Assembly (NCBI GenBank): GCA_034766995.1
Contig: CM068313.1
Location: forward strand, 4,772,961-4,836,960
Source: Acanthacorydalis orientalis
Taxonomy: Eukaryota > Arthropoda > Insecta > Megaloptera > Corydalidae
DNA: 64,000 nt
Reading direction: 5' to 3'
A program made the translations under genes and the position numbers. Below, piece after piece: positions 35,654-48,189 of this stretch. The notes beneath the pieces are model-generated. The model was not told the DNA's origin. It was given only the letters and a program-made list of their open reading frames with translations, and ran no database searches. Positions within the stretch are counted from its first letter, which is position 1; every line of letters starts with the position of its first letter.

Positions 35654-36030
35654 TTTTAATATCTAAAAGAAGAAAATATCACATTTTACTTATATCAATG
35701 ATTATTAATGCACTAAAATATTCTGGTTGTTAGACTGACTACATAGGTGAAAATAAGCTGTATTTTTGAAACAGATATATAAATCTGTAAATTATGTTGT
35801 GGCAAATTGACTACACTTAGTTTGAGATCACTGCCTTATATTTTTTGCATAAAATTTATGTTCATATTAAAATTATCTCGAGTCTCTTTTCTGTTTTATA
35901 TATTGAGAAATACATATATATATATATATATATATAACTATTAGTGATAAATGATTAAACCCAATTTGAAATTAGTACGAATATTTAATGTAGCAAGAAC
36001 ACCGCATATTTATATCTAACTGAGAATTAT
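35115..36030. other. AT-rich DNA with (TA)n at 35610-35648 and 35911-35936
   Basis: No gene or element recognised apart from the two microsatellites. Confidence 0.5.
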
Positions 36031-36039
36031 TAAGCGAGA

Positions 36040-36420
36040 CACACGTGAGACACGTGTTCATAAAACATGACGCCCCGTTGAACGTACGCGTCCAAATCTG
36101 CAGTCACACTTCGTTTGTTGGCAAATTTACGCTGTTACATGTCAGCTCTAACGATACCTGAACGCCACCGCGACGCCGCACAACACACAATCTAGAGCTA
36201 CTTAGCGCAGTTCGTTAACTGTTAAATATTTAGAACGCGGCGCGCTATCTTCGACGGAATACTTTTTTCCTACATCACTTTTCGCTTTTCTTCAAACGTC
36301 TCCATCTTCTTCAACATGTTCTTCACGCACCGCTACGCGGAGAGATGGTTTTCAGTTAATTGCAAATTATGTTTAATCTCTTCAGTCTCGTCGCGATCGT
36401 GAAACGTGTGAGATGAATTT
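36040..36420. promoter_or_regulatory. CpG-rich island without recognised coding content
   Basis: Contains CCACCGCGACGCCGCAC, AGAACGCGGCGCGC and CACCGCTACGCGGAG. No ORF of note. Candidate regulatory DNA. Confidence 0.3.
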
Positions 36421-36884
36421 ATTTATTATTCAGTGTTCGTAGACTTTATTTTTAATTATCGGATGTAAGCTTATAAAATATAATAAGTTTATGAGCTTTA
36501 CTGAAACTCTCTCACTTTATATATATATATATTCTTTTCAACATAAATATCATATTTTATTTAACGCCACGTTGTTAAAATCTCTACCATGAATTACATT
36601 TTTATTAAGATTCTTACCGACTTGTTCGCGTTCAAAAATAATGTTACATCCAACAAAAAAATGTACGCGGTGCCCACAAATCCGTTGTATGTGAATAATC
36701 TGAAAGTTTTCAAATATAAAATTCGATTATATTTTTGACGATATAATCGTTCTGCACGGTCGAAAACCAAGTAAATCGAGATCCGAATTATATGGTGGTT
36801 TTGTGCGAGCTCAACGTTTTGGATTATCTTTCACGTTGTTGTGGTTTCTACATATATAAATATCAGTTAGAGACACACTATATG

Positions 36885-36887
<3 letters not shown>

Positions 36888-36939
<52 letters not shown>
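36888..36939. repeat. (TA)n microsatellite
   Basis: Perfect TA run. Confidence 0.95.
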
Positions 36940-36946
<7 letters not shown>

Positions 36947-37104
36947 CATATATATATCAGCTCGAAGAAGATTAAGTAATAAACTTAATCGAATCGAGAT
37001 CACCTCAATTATACTTTGACCTCATTTTACATGTGTTGACGTTAATATTTATGATTGAAATTATATCATTGTATCCTTGGCAATTTTCGATTCATTTATA
37101 ATAC

Positions 37105-37106
<2 letters not shown>

Positions 37107-37165
<59 letters not shown>
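37107..37165. repeat. (TA)n microsatellite
   Basis: Perfect TA run. Confidence 0.95.
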
Positions 37166-37168
<3 letters not shown>

Positions 37169-37549
37169 TAATTATTTCACATTCAGTCCTTTTTAGTAGC
37201 ATTTTTCAATTTCAGTATAAAATAATCACTTTTGTAAATAAACAGGAAAATATGTTTCGAATATCGAAATTTCATGGAATCACAAGTATAATTTAAATTC
37301 AAATAAACATAGTCTAGTTCAAAAGTTCTTGGCATGAAATAGAAGACCGGATTTTGATTTTTCTTTTTAATTTTTAAGAGAATTTCTCTTTATTTCGACG
37401 CATGTTTTAGATTTTTTAATAAAAGTGTTTTCAATTCTTGTCTCTTCTAGTTATTCCCAATACACATCTTTCCATATTTCTCTGTGCTGTTTTAAGTCAT
37501 TGTATTATTTTAGTACGACCCGCACCCTCTTTGTCTATATATATATATA

Positions 37550-38123
37550 TTAGGTTGGTAAAAAAATAATTGCTGTTTATAACATTCAAATTGATATACA
37601 TTCTTCTCTTTTTTAATTTTCATAGCTGTTTTAAGTGGTCCAGAACTGTTGGAACACCAAGCACTACTTTTGTGGAAACTCTCGAATGGTGCGTGGTTCT
37701 GATTCAACTAACACCTTCAATTGATCGTTATGAACTAAAGAAAGACGCCAGCAACCTTTTTTAACTTCAAGGATCCCGTCCCCAGCATAACAATTTTGGA
37801 ACCACCATTGCATCGTACGTTCTTCGACAGTACCCACACCAAAAGCATCGTTTAGTTTACGAGCAGTTTCTGCTACTTTACCACCTGTTTTGAACTCATA
37901 TAAAAGCTCTTATTTGCTTCTTTTCCATCTTTAATTCAAAAGCTCAATTTGAAGCAAAATTGATTATAAATCCAAAGTCGATATTACCAAAATACAGACC
38001 AAAAAATGTACTTGAAAATGATATTAACATGAGCACGATGATATGACACTTTCATTGAAAAAAAAGTACGGTTAGAATTCAGAAAAAAAAATAACTACCG
38101 TAATTATTTTTTTACCAGCCTAA
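37550..38123 (-). mobile_element. Miniature mariner (family C, Hsmar1/cecropia-like), 574 bp
   Basis: Termini TTAGGTTGGTAAAAAAATAA and (reverse-complemented) TTAGGCTGGTAAAAAAATAA, flanked by TA. It landed in a (TA)n run. The minus strand keeps a damaged N-terminal HTH region (NDAFGVGTV-like coding near 37.83 kb) and then jumps to the 3' leader; the catalytic core is deleted. Almost the same layout as the copy at 58279. Confidence 0.83.
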
Positions 38124-38169
38124 TATAAGGCGTTTATTTCCTTCTGATGCAAAAAAATGTTCCTGTCCT

Positions 38170-38880
38170 GATGTACGGTAACGAGGTCACGATGCAATAT
38201 TTTCCGTGGCGTCCGGAACGATTAAACCATCAAGTTTGACTAGCGCCCCCGTTGCCCGGGCACGTATCGCGCACACACCCGTATCAAACATAATCGTCTT
38301 AATTCAGCACCATAGGTGGTACGTACGTTACGGTATCGGAAGGCGTGGGTATCATCCATCAAACGCGCAAATCCCCCAGTCGATCCGTGACGTCCTCACG
38401 TACGAGAAACAACAAAATCACAAAGTCCGTCCACGCAGCCTTTATCGTGACGATTCTCCTCGCAATATGTCGCCGGCATATGGAAAAGATACAATTGTTA
38501 GATGACAATGATGGAGCACGCGCCGGCAATACGCTGAATACTAAGTTCCCGCGATCAGAAATCTCCGAAATTGACTTTCGGTTCGGTCACCGTTCATTCG
38601 TTCGTTCGGTCGGACGGGCAGACGACGGTTCGCTCGCCACCCGTCCGTTCGCTCTTGCCGTTCTTCTTCAACGCCGCCACCCGGTCACTCACACTTCATC
38701 ATCGCTCTCACCTGAACAGAAATAAAATAAAAAAAAGATATCTGGAACAGGAACAAAAATAGCCGTGCCAGGACGTTCGGTTAGTTCTTCTGATACTCTC
38801 GTTCTCTCTTACTTGGGACATCGCGACGACGGTAGCGTTTTTTTACGACGTTTGCGATTTTTATAAGACGTTTTATCTAT
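38170..38880. promoter_or_regulatory. CpG-rich island, largest in the window
   Basis: About 700 bp of high CpG with GCCCCCGTTGCCCGGGCACG and a GTTC/GTCG tetranucleotide run (TTCGTTCGTTCGGTCGGACG). Overlapping plus-strand frames (99, 126 and 63 codons) are arginine-rich and unrecognised. On the minus strand CTGTTCAG/GTGAGAG near 38710 resembles a donor site. Best read as a promoter or 5' UTR exon candidate. Confidence 0.35.
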
Positions 38881-38889
38881 GACATCATT

Positions 38890-40030
38890 TTCCTGGATCT
38901 TGAATTATTAATTTTATTTTTCTTCGTGTAACATTTTAATCCTGTAAGTAGTACAAATATAAATGTCTGTTATTTATCTTATATCCGAATTTCTTTTTAG
39001 ATGATTTATAAATGAAGTTTTCCTGTAAATTTCATGGTCACTGTTTTACATCATGCTTGAAAATTATATTATACAAGCATTTAAATTAAAAAAAACTGGC
39101 AAATATCTTCTGGAACTGACTTAAAAATTACATTGTTCAGCAGATATTTTGCTATATGAAATATTTCTGGTGCTTTCTCATATATTTTTTTTGATTGTAC
39201 AATTCATAAAAGTAGATTATTTCTCTATCACAATTTCCGTATCCTGGTATCTTAAATTTGATATTTTTCTACGTCGAGAAAAATAAATCAATCTTTTATT
39301 TTCTCAGGAGAATAATTTAATATATTGTAATGATGACAATTTTTTGATAGAAGCTCTTGAATAAGAGCATAATCTAGATGAGCAATGATCATTCTCCAAT
39401 TGTTCAAAAATGAGTTTGAAAGTTGATAATGAAAATAAATATTCATCAGTACAATTGTACTAATAACTAGTATTCAGTATGAAAAGATATTCTTGTAAAA
39501 TCTGTGATGGTCTAAAAGTAATTGTTCTTTTCGTTAACATACAGTTTGGTTATAACAAATATTGTTACTTTATTTCTTTGCTGTCTCATTCAAAATGAGA
39601 CAGCAGAGATATGATAAGTCAATATAATAAAAAATGTTTAACATGAAAATCACTGATTTCTATAAAGAAAAATTTGGTGAATCAGTTGTTACTTAATTCT
39701 GAATAAAATATTGTTATCATCAGTTTGGTTTGAGTATATATTTTGAAATTCGAGAAAAATTTCTCTTATTATAAAAATAAGTTTCAATTAAACAGGGAGG
39801 TTAAAAGCAAAAAGCAACTGTTTTTATATTCACATATAATAAATAAATGAATGATGACATACTATGAGGATTTGTAATATTAAATGGATAGGTCTGCATG
39901 GAAATTATTTGAAAATATTACCAAGAATTTTTTAATTACAGCGAAAAAAATACAAGAAATCGTAATTAACCTTTTAAAGAATTGCAAGAATATGGAGTGA
40001 AATATCATTTTAAATATATTTTTTTTGATT
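38890..40030. other. AT-rich DNA, no feature seen
   Basis: No ORF, element or RNA gene recognised. Confidence 0.4.
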
Positions 40031-40039
40031 TTACAAGTG

Positions 40040-40235
40040 AACTTATTTCTCTCTCAACAAACTAGAAGATATCTTTGATCATAAATGCTCAATCAATGAT
40101 TATTGGTCATTTCTTGATTGATGCTTATATGCATTTCAATGGGACAATCAAAAATTATCAATAATTATTTATTGAACATGTTCTGTCAGAGAAAATTGTG
40201 CTTTGAAGTGAGAGGAAAAAATATACATGAAAGTA
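40040..40235. repeat. Foldback element, compact copy
   Basis: Left arm TGATCATAAATGCTCAATCA, centre near 40145, right arm AATCAAAAATTATCAATAAT and TTATTGAACATGTTCTGTCA. Confidence 0.6.
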
Positions 40236-40239
40236 AATT

Positions 40240-41510
40240 TAGCTATAGCGATAAATTTGCATTATGGCATTTTTTTGATTATATTTGAACATTTTTTAAA
40301 AAATTAGGTCAGGAACACCGAGTATTTTTAGTCAAGACATCTCCATCATGCAAAGTAGTGCTAAAACAAACAGATATCTGTGTTGGGTTATCTACTCACA
40401 GAATCTGAAGAGATTTATAAACAAACACCCAACAGGAAATCAACAATAGTTGCATTTAAATGCAGCTGCTGTGGATTTGATTAATTTCTTTTTTTAAATA
40501 TTTAACTGTGATTCATTTAATAGATTTAGAGGTTAGAGAAAATCTGAATGCATATTTGAATTTAATGCAAAAATACTATAAAGGTTATTTAATTTACTAT
40601 TTAAAAAAAGTATTTAATTTTTATCTAGTGTTGTTAAACCGGTTTTAAGAATTTGAGATTAATTCAAAAAATATACCATCAACATTTTAAATTTAAAGAC
40701 GATTCATTCTTACTGGCTACTGTTTTTGTGTAAAATGAAATATAAACATCTTTTATATTTTTTTTCTCTGTTTATATATATATATATATAATGTTTGGAT
40801 TGGTGGTTGTGCTTGTGAGTACATCTTTTTGATGTCTGTGTATTAACGTTCACACCGTATGTATGTCGTATGTTAAATTACTTGTTTAACTTCTTGTAAA
40901 TACATCAATTTATAACGGAAAGTTTCGGCCTATCACAACGGCTTTAGGTCAGGTTCATTATTTTCACAAAACTGATGTTCGAGCTAACCACATCGTAGTT
41001 TATCCGAACGTCTTTAATATGGTAGTTAAATTGAATTTACGTCTTCAACATCAATTCAATTAGCGCTCTAAACTTTGTTCATTGATCGTTGAATCGTTTT
41101 CGTTTCGCATTTACCTTGACATTTTGCGGATTTTAATTCAGATATCGAATTAGATTATTCGCACGTCGTCTGTTTGACATTTTTCAATTTGTGTTTCTCG
41201 CGCTACGAGAATCTTTTCAGAACTTGTGGATTGTTGAAGTTGGGATTTTTTTTTAATCTGTACACACATTCGTAGTACACATTTTGTTTACGATGTAAAT
41301 ACAGACATGAGATATTTAGAAAACATGCTAAGAAAATAAGTAATCGAATATCTTTCATTTTAAGATTTTTTCAAAAATTCTTGAAATAAAGTAAATGAAA
41401 AAATCTACTCTTCGACAAAACAACATTTTTAATTTTTTATAGACAGATCAGATTTTAATGTCATCTTCAAATATTCATGAAAGTAGAATAATATTTATAA
41501 TTTAAAGTAA
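40240..41510. other. No supported feature; mixed-composition stretch at 40.85-41.25 kb
   Basis: The stretch at 40.85-41.25 kb is less AT-rich and shows no element signature, so it may be unique DNA, but no coding evidence was found. Confidence 0.4.
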
Positions 41511-41520
41511 AATGCAATTA

Positions 41521-41961
41521 TTAGGTGTACAAATTAATTCTGTGTCTTTAAATTGAATCAATCACAACTCTGTTTTAAATTAAAATATTTTCTTGTTTGA
41601 AGATTCTGAAGTGCCAATTTTCACATTTAAAAACACTATATATCTTGGTCAAGCAGTTATAGTAAAAAAGTTATTAGCATAACTTCACAAAACAGTTGTG
41701 AACACAATGGCGTTTGAAAAGCAGCATATTGAGCATTGCATACTAACATGAAAAAAACGATAAAATAGTGGAAGAGATCCGAAAATATATTACGGTTTCA
41801 TTGACTCAAAGCCGCCATCTTTTTTTTAATAATTCGTCAGTTTACCAACAGACGGAGTAAAGTTATACAAAACAATGGCAGATATTTTAAGGATTGAAAT
41901 GTATTTCATTTTTCTATAAACATTCATTTTCAATAAAAAAAATACACCGAATTAATTAGTG
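41521..41961 (+). mobile_element. Miniature mariner (family A)
   Basis: 5' terminus TTAGGTGTACAAATTAATTC preceded by TA. Leader, start region (MAFEKQHIEHCIL), internal deletion, and C-terminal relic (GACGGAGTAAAGTTATACAA) follow. The 3' terminus is degraded (GAATTAATTAGTGTTC). Confidence 0.78.
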
Positions 41962-42014
41962 TTCAAACAAATCGGTGAATACTCAACTTCCAAAAATTAT
42001 TTTTGCTTTCAACT

Positions 42015-42115
42015 CACAACACACATAACATTTTTGGATGAAAAATGTTCAATAAATAATAATGGATCATTTTTGACTGTTACTTATGCGCATTTCGATG
42101 ACGACGTCGTCTTCA
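42015..42115. repeat. Foldback element, left-arm fragment
   Basis: AAAAATGTTCAATAAATAAT, GATCATTTTTGACTGTTACT and GCGCATTTCGATGACGACG in left-arm order, directly downstream of a mariner copy. Confidence 0.55.
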
Positions 42116-42879
42116 TCAAAGCTCTAAGGTATAGAAAGATAAAGACGTGATATTCCATTCACCAGATCTTGAATATTCTGATTAGGGACCTTGCATTTTC
42201 AGATTAGACTTATTTTGCAAAGAAAAATTTAAATCGTAAGAATTTAGATTCTCAGAACGATAATAATAAACTCTGTATTTTTTTGTTGAGAAACCTAAAA
42301 ATTTTGAATAGATGGAATGTTCAAGTTGTATGAAAAGTAAGGAAAGGTGGAGTGAAACGGTATTTATCTAATTGAATAAAGAACTTTCTTTATGTAAAAA
42401 TGTTACATTTCGATTTTCCTGAATAATTGGTTGAATAAATTAGTCCATGATATTTGGGGTTTAGAATCGCTTCGATGGCTCATTAGCGCTTAATTATTAT
42501 AAAATTTCTAAATATCCAAATGTATAAAAAAATATGTTTTAAGTGATTCATTAACGAATTTTCCATCTTTTATTATTTTGTAGATTCTATGAAAAAAATA
42601 ATTTTTGACTTTTTGAATACTTAATAAGTATTTTTTTTCATTACATGCTTCGAAAATTATACATTATTTAATAAGATAAAATTTTATGCTTTTGAACTGG
42701 AAAAGAAGGTAGTGAATGGAGAAAAGTTATGTACGTTTCATGAGGAAATAGAAAATATTGAGTATATTATTGGCCACTGTGGAAGAATAGAAATGAAAGA
42801 AAAGGGTAAAATGAAATGATTACAGAATAAAATAAAATAATATGATTACCATTGGAGAAATTTTACAATTCTAAAATGA

Positions 42880-43010
42880 ATAAACTCAGTTTCACGAATG
42901 AATTATTTTCTCATTTCATAAATCATAAAAATATCTGATCAAAAATGATTAATAATCATTTCTTAAACATTTGTGAGTTAAGAAAATAATTTATTTGTGA
43001 AAGCAGAAAA
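42880..43010. repeat. Foldback element, short palindromic copy
   Basis: CATAAATCATAAAAATATCTG with TGATCAAAAATGATTAATAA, then CATTTCTTAAACATTTGTGA. The interior of the usual element is deleted. Confidence 0.5.
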
Positions 43011-43442
43011 AAAATTGAACTCCAAAATATGAACAAATATACCAACAATAATTAAAAACAAGAATGAACGCATTTAAGAGGGAACATATCAGGGAACCAA
43101 TTTGTTGTTAAAAAACAACTTATTTTTTGCAATCTGTATGCAATTTTATATCCTGATTAGTCTGAAAAACCCCGTCAATAAATTTAAATGAAAAAATGCG
43201 ACAACATACCTCTCTATTACTAAACATTATTGTTAAAAAAATACAAGATTTATTATATCATCTAGAACACAATAATGATGTACTAAGTATTTTTTTTAAC
43301 AAAAACTGCAACGAAAATTGTAAATTCATAATCGATAAAATACATCAAATACGATTCAATTTTACGGACGTACACGTGATTTTCGCAATTGGATTATCAT
43401 AGAGATTTGGTGACATTTTGTGACGTAAATGGAGATGGATGG

Positions 43443-43446
<4 letters not shown>

Positions 43447-43506
<60 letters not shown>

Positions 43507-43507
43507 T
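43447..43507. repeat. (TA)n microsatellite
   Basis: Perfect TA run ending ACATATA. Confidence 0.95.
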
Positions 43508-43509
43508 AA

Positions 43510-44740
43510 AGAAGACCAACCGCTGATAACACAATAACAATGTTTGACTGACATTTTTAAAGAAACTAAAGTAGATATTACCGTAGGTGTTCAATGTAAA
43601 TATATATTTTTAATAAATCTCACTTATATATATAAGGATTAATAAAATGGCTCAAATGACTTACATATATTACGAATTGTAATTGATTAGTAGTTCTTAC
43701 CTGAAACAAAATAAAAAATACATAATTAAAACAATACTCCAGTTTAGATAAAACAAAAAATATTTTTATAGAATATAAAATCAAAATCTGTACTAAATTT
43801 AGTAATCGGTTATGTGAGTTATCAATATTTTAATCAAATTGTACTGACATTCATTTATGAGAATAAAAATCAATGAAATGAATACAGGTACGAAAATGAA
43901 AATGGATGAAAATCATACGGAGATTGTGCTGTGCGTAAATACGTTTTTAGAAGTAGATTAATCGTTTATGAAACAAAATGCTGGAAGATGGAAAACTTTC
44001 ACTACCCAAGAGAGTATTCTATCAAATACGTGAATAATTGCTGGGAAATAATTATTTATTTCGTGGCCGTTCGTTTTATTTCAAGTAGAATGAAAGGATG
44101 AAAGAGAAATATGCGTTAGGTGATTTGTTTCTAACTAAATACTAAGATTATTTTTTTTTAAAAAAATCACACTTACTTTAATTGATTAAAATTAATAAAT
44201 GATAAGCAAATATCAATAAAAAAATTAATGTCTTACAATTATTAAAATAAGAATTATTTAGTCTTATTAATTGAAAGATTCAACATATTTTTATGGAAAT
44301 TAAATATAACAATATATCAGTTGGTAGTAAAAATGAGTTAGAAGATAATACAAAGAAAAAGAGAAAGTGAGAGTTATAGAAATTCGTACATATATTGTTA
44401 CCAGTAACCTTTGATCTTATATTTACACAGCTTAATAACTCAAAAATAGGCCATTTTGTTAAATTATAATTAATCTCTCTAAAACAGTATAAGGAACATT
44501 AATGAAATTTTATACAAATATTTATCTGTCCATAAATTATACATACGAAATTTTTCTAACAATTTTCTGACTTTTCAGACTATTTTATTTCTTATTATAA
44601 TTGAGAATGTGATGTTTTGCATAAAAACACGTGTAAAAATATTGAAAATTAAAATTATACTTAAACAGGACAGAAAATATTAATTTTATATAACGGAACA
44701 CTTTTTTATTATTCTTTTTATTAAAAAAATATCGAAAAAT
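43510..44740. other. AT-rich DNA, no feature seen
   Basis: No gene, element end or RNA gene recognised. Confidence 0.4.
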
Positions 44741-45039
44741 ATAAAACAGAATATCAGAAAAACATAACCGATTTTTTTAAAAAAAATTGAAATATTAAAA
44801 TAATTAATCTGTATCTGCTTCTACACATTTTTTCGTTTAATTTTAATTTGAATTTCATTGTTTAAAATTACTACAGAAAACCTATTAATGCTCACTACTA
44901 GATTGTCACTTAACGAAACAATGACAATTGAAAATTTAAAAATTATAACCTAACATTATTGTAAATTTACAAATATATCTACACTAGAAAATACCAAAAA
45001 ATTTTTTCATCGAAATATACAAAGGTAACAATTAAAAAT

Positions 45040-45689
45040 GATCAAAAATTATTTATTGGTCATTTTTAATTAGAAAAATTATTGTAGTTTTTATGACAAG
45101 AGAAAATTCATTTGCGAAAATGTCACATTGATTTTTAAATAAAATAGGGCTAAATAAGATATTGTTCTAATAAAAAATAATTATATATAAAACATTTACA
45201 TTAATTTTCTTTATTTAAAAATCAAAAATTATTAATAACTATTTATTGAATAATAGAAAAAATTATTTCCAAAAATGTCACATCCATTTTTAAATAAAAT
45301 AAGGTTAAATAAGTTATTCTAATAAAAATTAATTATATATAAAACATTTATATTAATCTTCTTTATTAAAAAAATCAATAATGATCAATAACTATTTATT
45401 GGACAAGAGAAAAAAATCATTTGCGAAAATGTCGCATACATCTTTAAATAAAACAAGGTTAAATAAGATATTATTCAAATAAAAAATAATTATATATAAA
45501 ACATTTATATTAATTCAATTTATTTGAATAATCATAAATGATCAATAACTATTTATTGGATATGTTTGACTATAAACACTTTTTTGGATTTAAGATGAAA
45601 TGAAGAACGAAAAAGAAAACGAAAAGGAAGAACTTCATTTGTGAAAATGGTTCATATCTTCTTAAATAAAACAAAGTTGAGTAAAATGT

Positions 45690-45690
<1 letters not shown>
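45040..45690. repeat. Tandem array, about 155-bp unit, roughly four copies
   Basis: Repeated landmarks: (A/G)ATCAATAACTATTTATTGGA-type block near 45046, 45233, 45387 and 45545; TTTGCGAAAATGTC; TTTAAATAAAA(T/C)A(A/G)GG; AATTATATATAAAACATTTA. The ATTTATTG block equals part of the foldback arm, so the array probably grew from a foldback element. Confidence 0.75.

Positions 45691-45691
<1 letters not shown>

Positions 45692-45723
<32 letters not shown>
45692..45723. repeat. (TA)n microsatellite
   Basis: TA run with one ACATA interruption. Confidence 0.9.
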
Positions 45724-45729
<6 letters not shown>

Positions 45730-46199
45730 CATTTTAATACAATTTCTCTCATTTGAAAAATATCAGTAAAACATAACCATAGAATCCAACTGAATATTCA
45801 AAAAAGTACACAAATATTAAAATAATTTACCTGTATCTGCTTATATACATTTTTTCATTGAACTCGAATATCACACATTCATTAGAACTTGTATCTAATT
45901 ATATAAAATTAATTATTGAAAATCTATCAATACTCACACTACTGGACTATGATTTTGTTAAATAAACAATGACAGTTGACAGTCTCAAAATTATAACTTA
46001 ACTAATGTTGATAATTTAAAAAAAAAATACCAAAACTAGCAAATATAAAAAAAGTATTTGTACCTAAATAACCATAAGCAATAATTAAAAACGATCAATA
46101 AGACTTTATTATACATTTTTGATCAGACATTTTTTCATTGTTTGTCGATTGAAGGAATAATTAATTTATGAAAACGAATTTTATATAATAAGAATATCA

Positions 46200-46910
46200 A
46201 AATGTTTTTAATAGAGAATTTTATAATATTTTTATTGAGTATAAATAATTAAGTTTAGAAATCAAACATTGATTTATAAGAAAGATTATAAAAGAATATA
46301 GAATTTTATAAAGACTTACAGTCTGGCTATTTGTCGAACGGATTTTCAATATTTACACAGATAATTAAACTAAACTCGTCGACACACACTTAACAAAGAA
46401 ATATAAATAAAAACACCAACTAGAAATAATTTAATAACAAGATAAAATGCACTTAATGTTATTGCTAACTGCACGAGACATTACACAATAAAAAAAAAAC
46501 ACTAAACATAATAATAAATAATATTGACATTAACGTTCGATTGAAACTGAAGCGAGCTGCAAACAATCACAACAAATATTCTCCTGAAACAATATTATTT
46601 TTAATATATGTTTTTCAATTCTATGATGTGCACATTTCGAACGATTTCAATTATTCAATCTGAACATGTGTCTCTGCGTGCGTTTCAAACAAAACTCATA
46701 TTTTCGATCTGCAATAAAACGTGCACGCGTCGCAATAATATAAAACGGAATATAATTATACGTTAAATGAACTGATTGACAACAATTGAGCGATGCAAAT
46801 TCAATAATTAAAGTCCGTGTTTGAAATTACAAAAAAAAATGTTTGACGAATTTTAATGTATGAACACGAACGTATGTATACAGGCGAACCAAAATGATTG
46901 AATGTATGTT
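46200..46910. other. No supported feature
   Basis: AT-rich, somewhat less so at 46.3-46.8 kb. No recognised gene. Confidence 0.4.
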
Positions 46911-46917
46911 TGTTATA

Positions 46918-48171
46918 TTGGATCAGTGTAAAAGTTCGTATACGATTTGAAATTGAAACTAAGGCGATTGTTTGTCGCAGAAAACGCTTTTATTAATCAA
47001 TTATGTATTCACCATCTTTTCCTGCAATCATTTTTCAACATTCTGGCAGCTGCTGGATTCCTCGTTCGTAAAAGCTGAGCGTATTTTCAGGAAAAAGGTG
47101 GTGGGGTGGTTTTTGACGGCCTCCTCAGTGTCAATTTTTTTACAATTTTAACTGTTCTGCAGTGACCGGAACAAATGATAATCCGAAGGTGAAATGTCCA
47201 GGAAATACGGTGGATACGATACGATTTCCTATTTCAACTGCTTCAATTTTTGCACAGTCAGTTTTACTGTATGTGGTTTTGAGATGACGTGGTGGAAGAT
47301 CACCCCTTTGCGATTGATCAAAATCTCTTTTCTTTAATTGCTGCGTTCATTGTGGTTAGTTGTTGACAGTATTTCTCCTTAGTAATCGTTTCGCTCCCTG
47401 GGAGCAGCTCAAAATAAACAACACCTTTGCAATCCCACCAAACACACTGCAACACTTTTATCGGATGCAAACCAGCTTTGGCGCCTGGTTCTACTTCTTC
47501 ATTTGCTTATTCCAACGTTTATCTGGAACGGAGTTTTCGACAGGGTCCATTTCTCATCGACAGTCACCAACCGATCCAAAAAAGGCTCTCTGTTGAGGCG
47601 TCCAAGCAAATAGAGTACCAAAGAGATGCGATCAAACTTGCTTTCTTTCAGACAACGTGTTCGGAACCCACGTATCGAGCTTCAATATAAACCTCAGCTT
47701 CTTTAAATACCTACATACAGTCGACCTGTCAACGTTGAGTATCTCGGCAATCTCTCCCGTCGAAATTCTTGAGTTATTGTCAACTAAAGCGCGCACAACA
47801 TCGTCGAGCAGGGTTTATCTTCGAGGTTAAAATCACCAAGTCGAAATTAGCAAACCATTTCTTCACAGTTGGAAGTTGATGGTGCATGGTCCAAACAAAT
47901 TTCCCGAATATATTTCGTTACCGCACCAACGGTTACTTCTTTCCTAAACTAGTACAACATAACGTGATGAAAGTATCTTTTCGTTGTCCGTTTTCAAAAA
48001 TTTTTCTTACACAAATCGAATCGAAACAAATGCGTCTGATGCTCAAATGACAGCCGTGACTGTTACCTTCCAAGCGATATATAACACGAATACATTTTCA
48101 TCACTAGCCCCGCCATGCAGCACTCTTAACACCACCTATTGAACCGTATACGAACTTTTGCAATGATCCAA
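46918..48171 (-). mobile_element. Full-length mariner (family E), inactive
   Basis: Termini TTGGATCAGTGTAAAAGTTC and (reverse-complemented) TTGGATCATTGCAAAAGTTC, flanked by TA; 1254 bp, a normal mariner length. The transposase is on the minus strand. Only family E copies here and at 20640 share these ends. Confidence 0.88.
47000..48050 (-). pseudogene. Mariner family E transposase pseudogene
   Basis: Blocks in order on the minus strand: TVKKWFANFDL (HTH end), ISTGEIAEILNVDRSTV, WVPNTLSERK, TVDEKW (first catalytic Asp, near 47566), VLQCVWWDCKGVVYFELLPG, TITKEKYCQQL, then FHHVISKPHT where HHDN is expected, and ISPSDYHLF (third Asp present). The second catalytic Asp is therefore Val. Several frameshifts and a stop inside the leucine-rich stretch also prevent a product. 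Confidence 0.85.
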
Positions 48172-48189
48172 TATTTTGTGTCGGTTTTA

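Larger units (their letters stand above)
44750..46200. repeat. Large direct duplication enclosing a short tandem array
   Basis: 44750-45150 recurs at 45757-46200 (period about 1 kb): ATATCAG(A/T)AAAACATAACC, ATTAAAATAATT, CTGTATCTGCTT, ACATTTTTTC(G/A)TT and AACAATGACA(A/G)TTGA are shared in order. The space between the copies is filled by the tandem array at 45040-45690. Confidence 0.75.

Noticed and set aside
38206..38762. Three overlapping plus-strand ORFs up to 126 codons
   Set aside because: Open in several frames because of GC-rich composition; arginine-rich repeats from tetranucleotide runs; no domain.
47360..47690. Plus-strand ORFs of 78 and 87 codons
   Set aside because: They are antisense shadows of the minus-strand mariner family E transposase relic.
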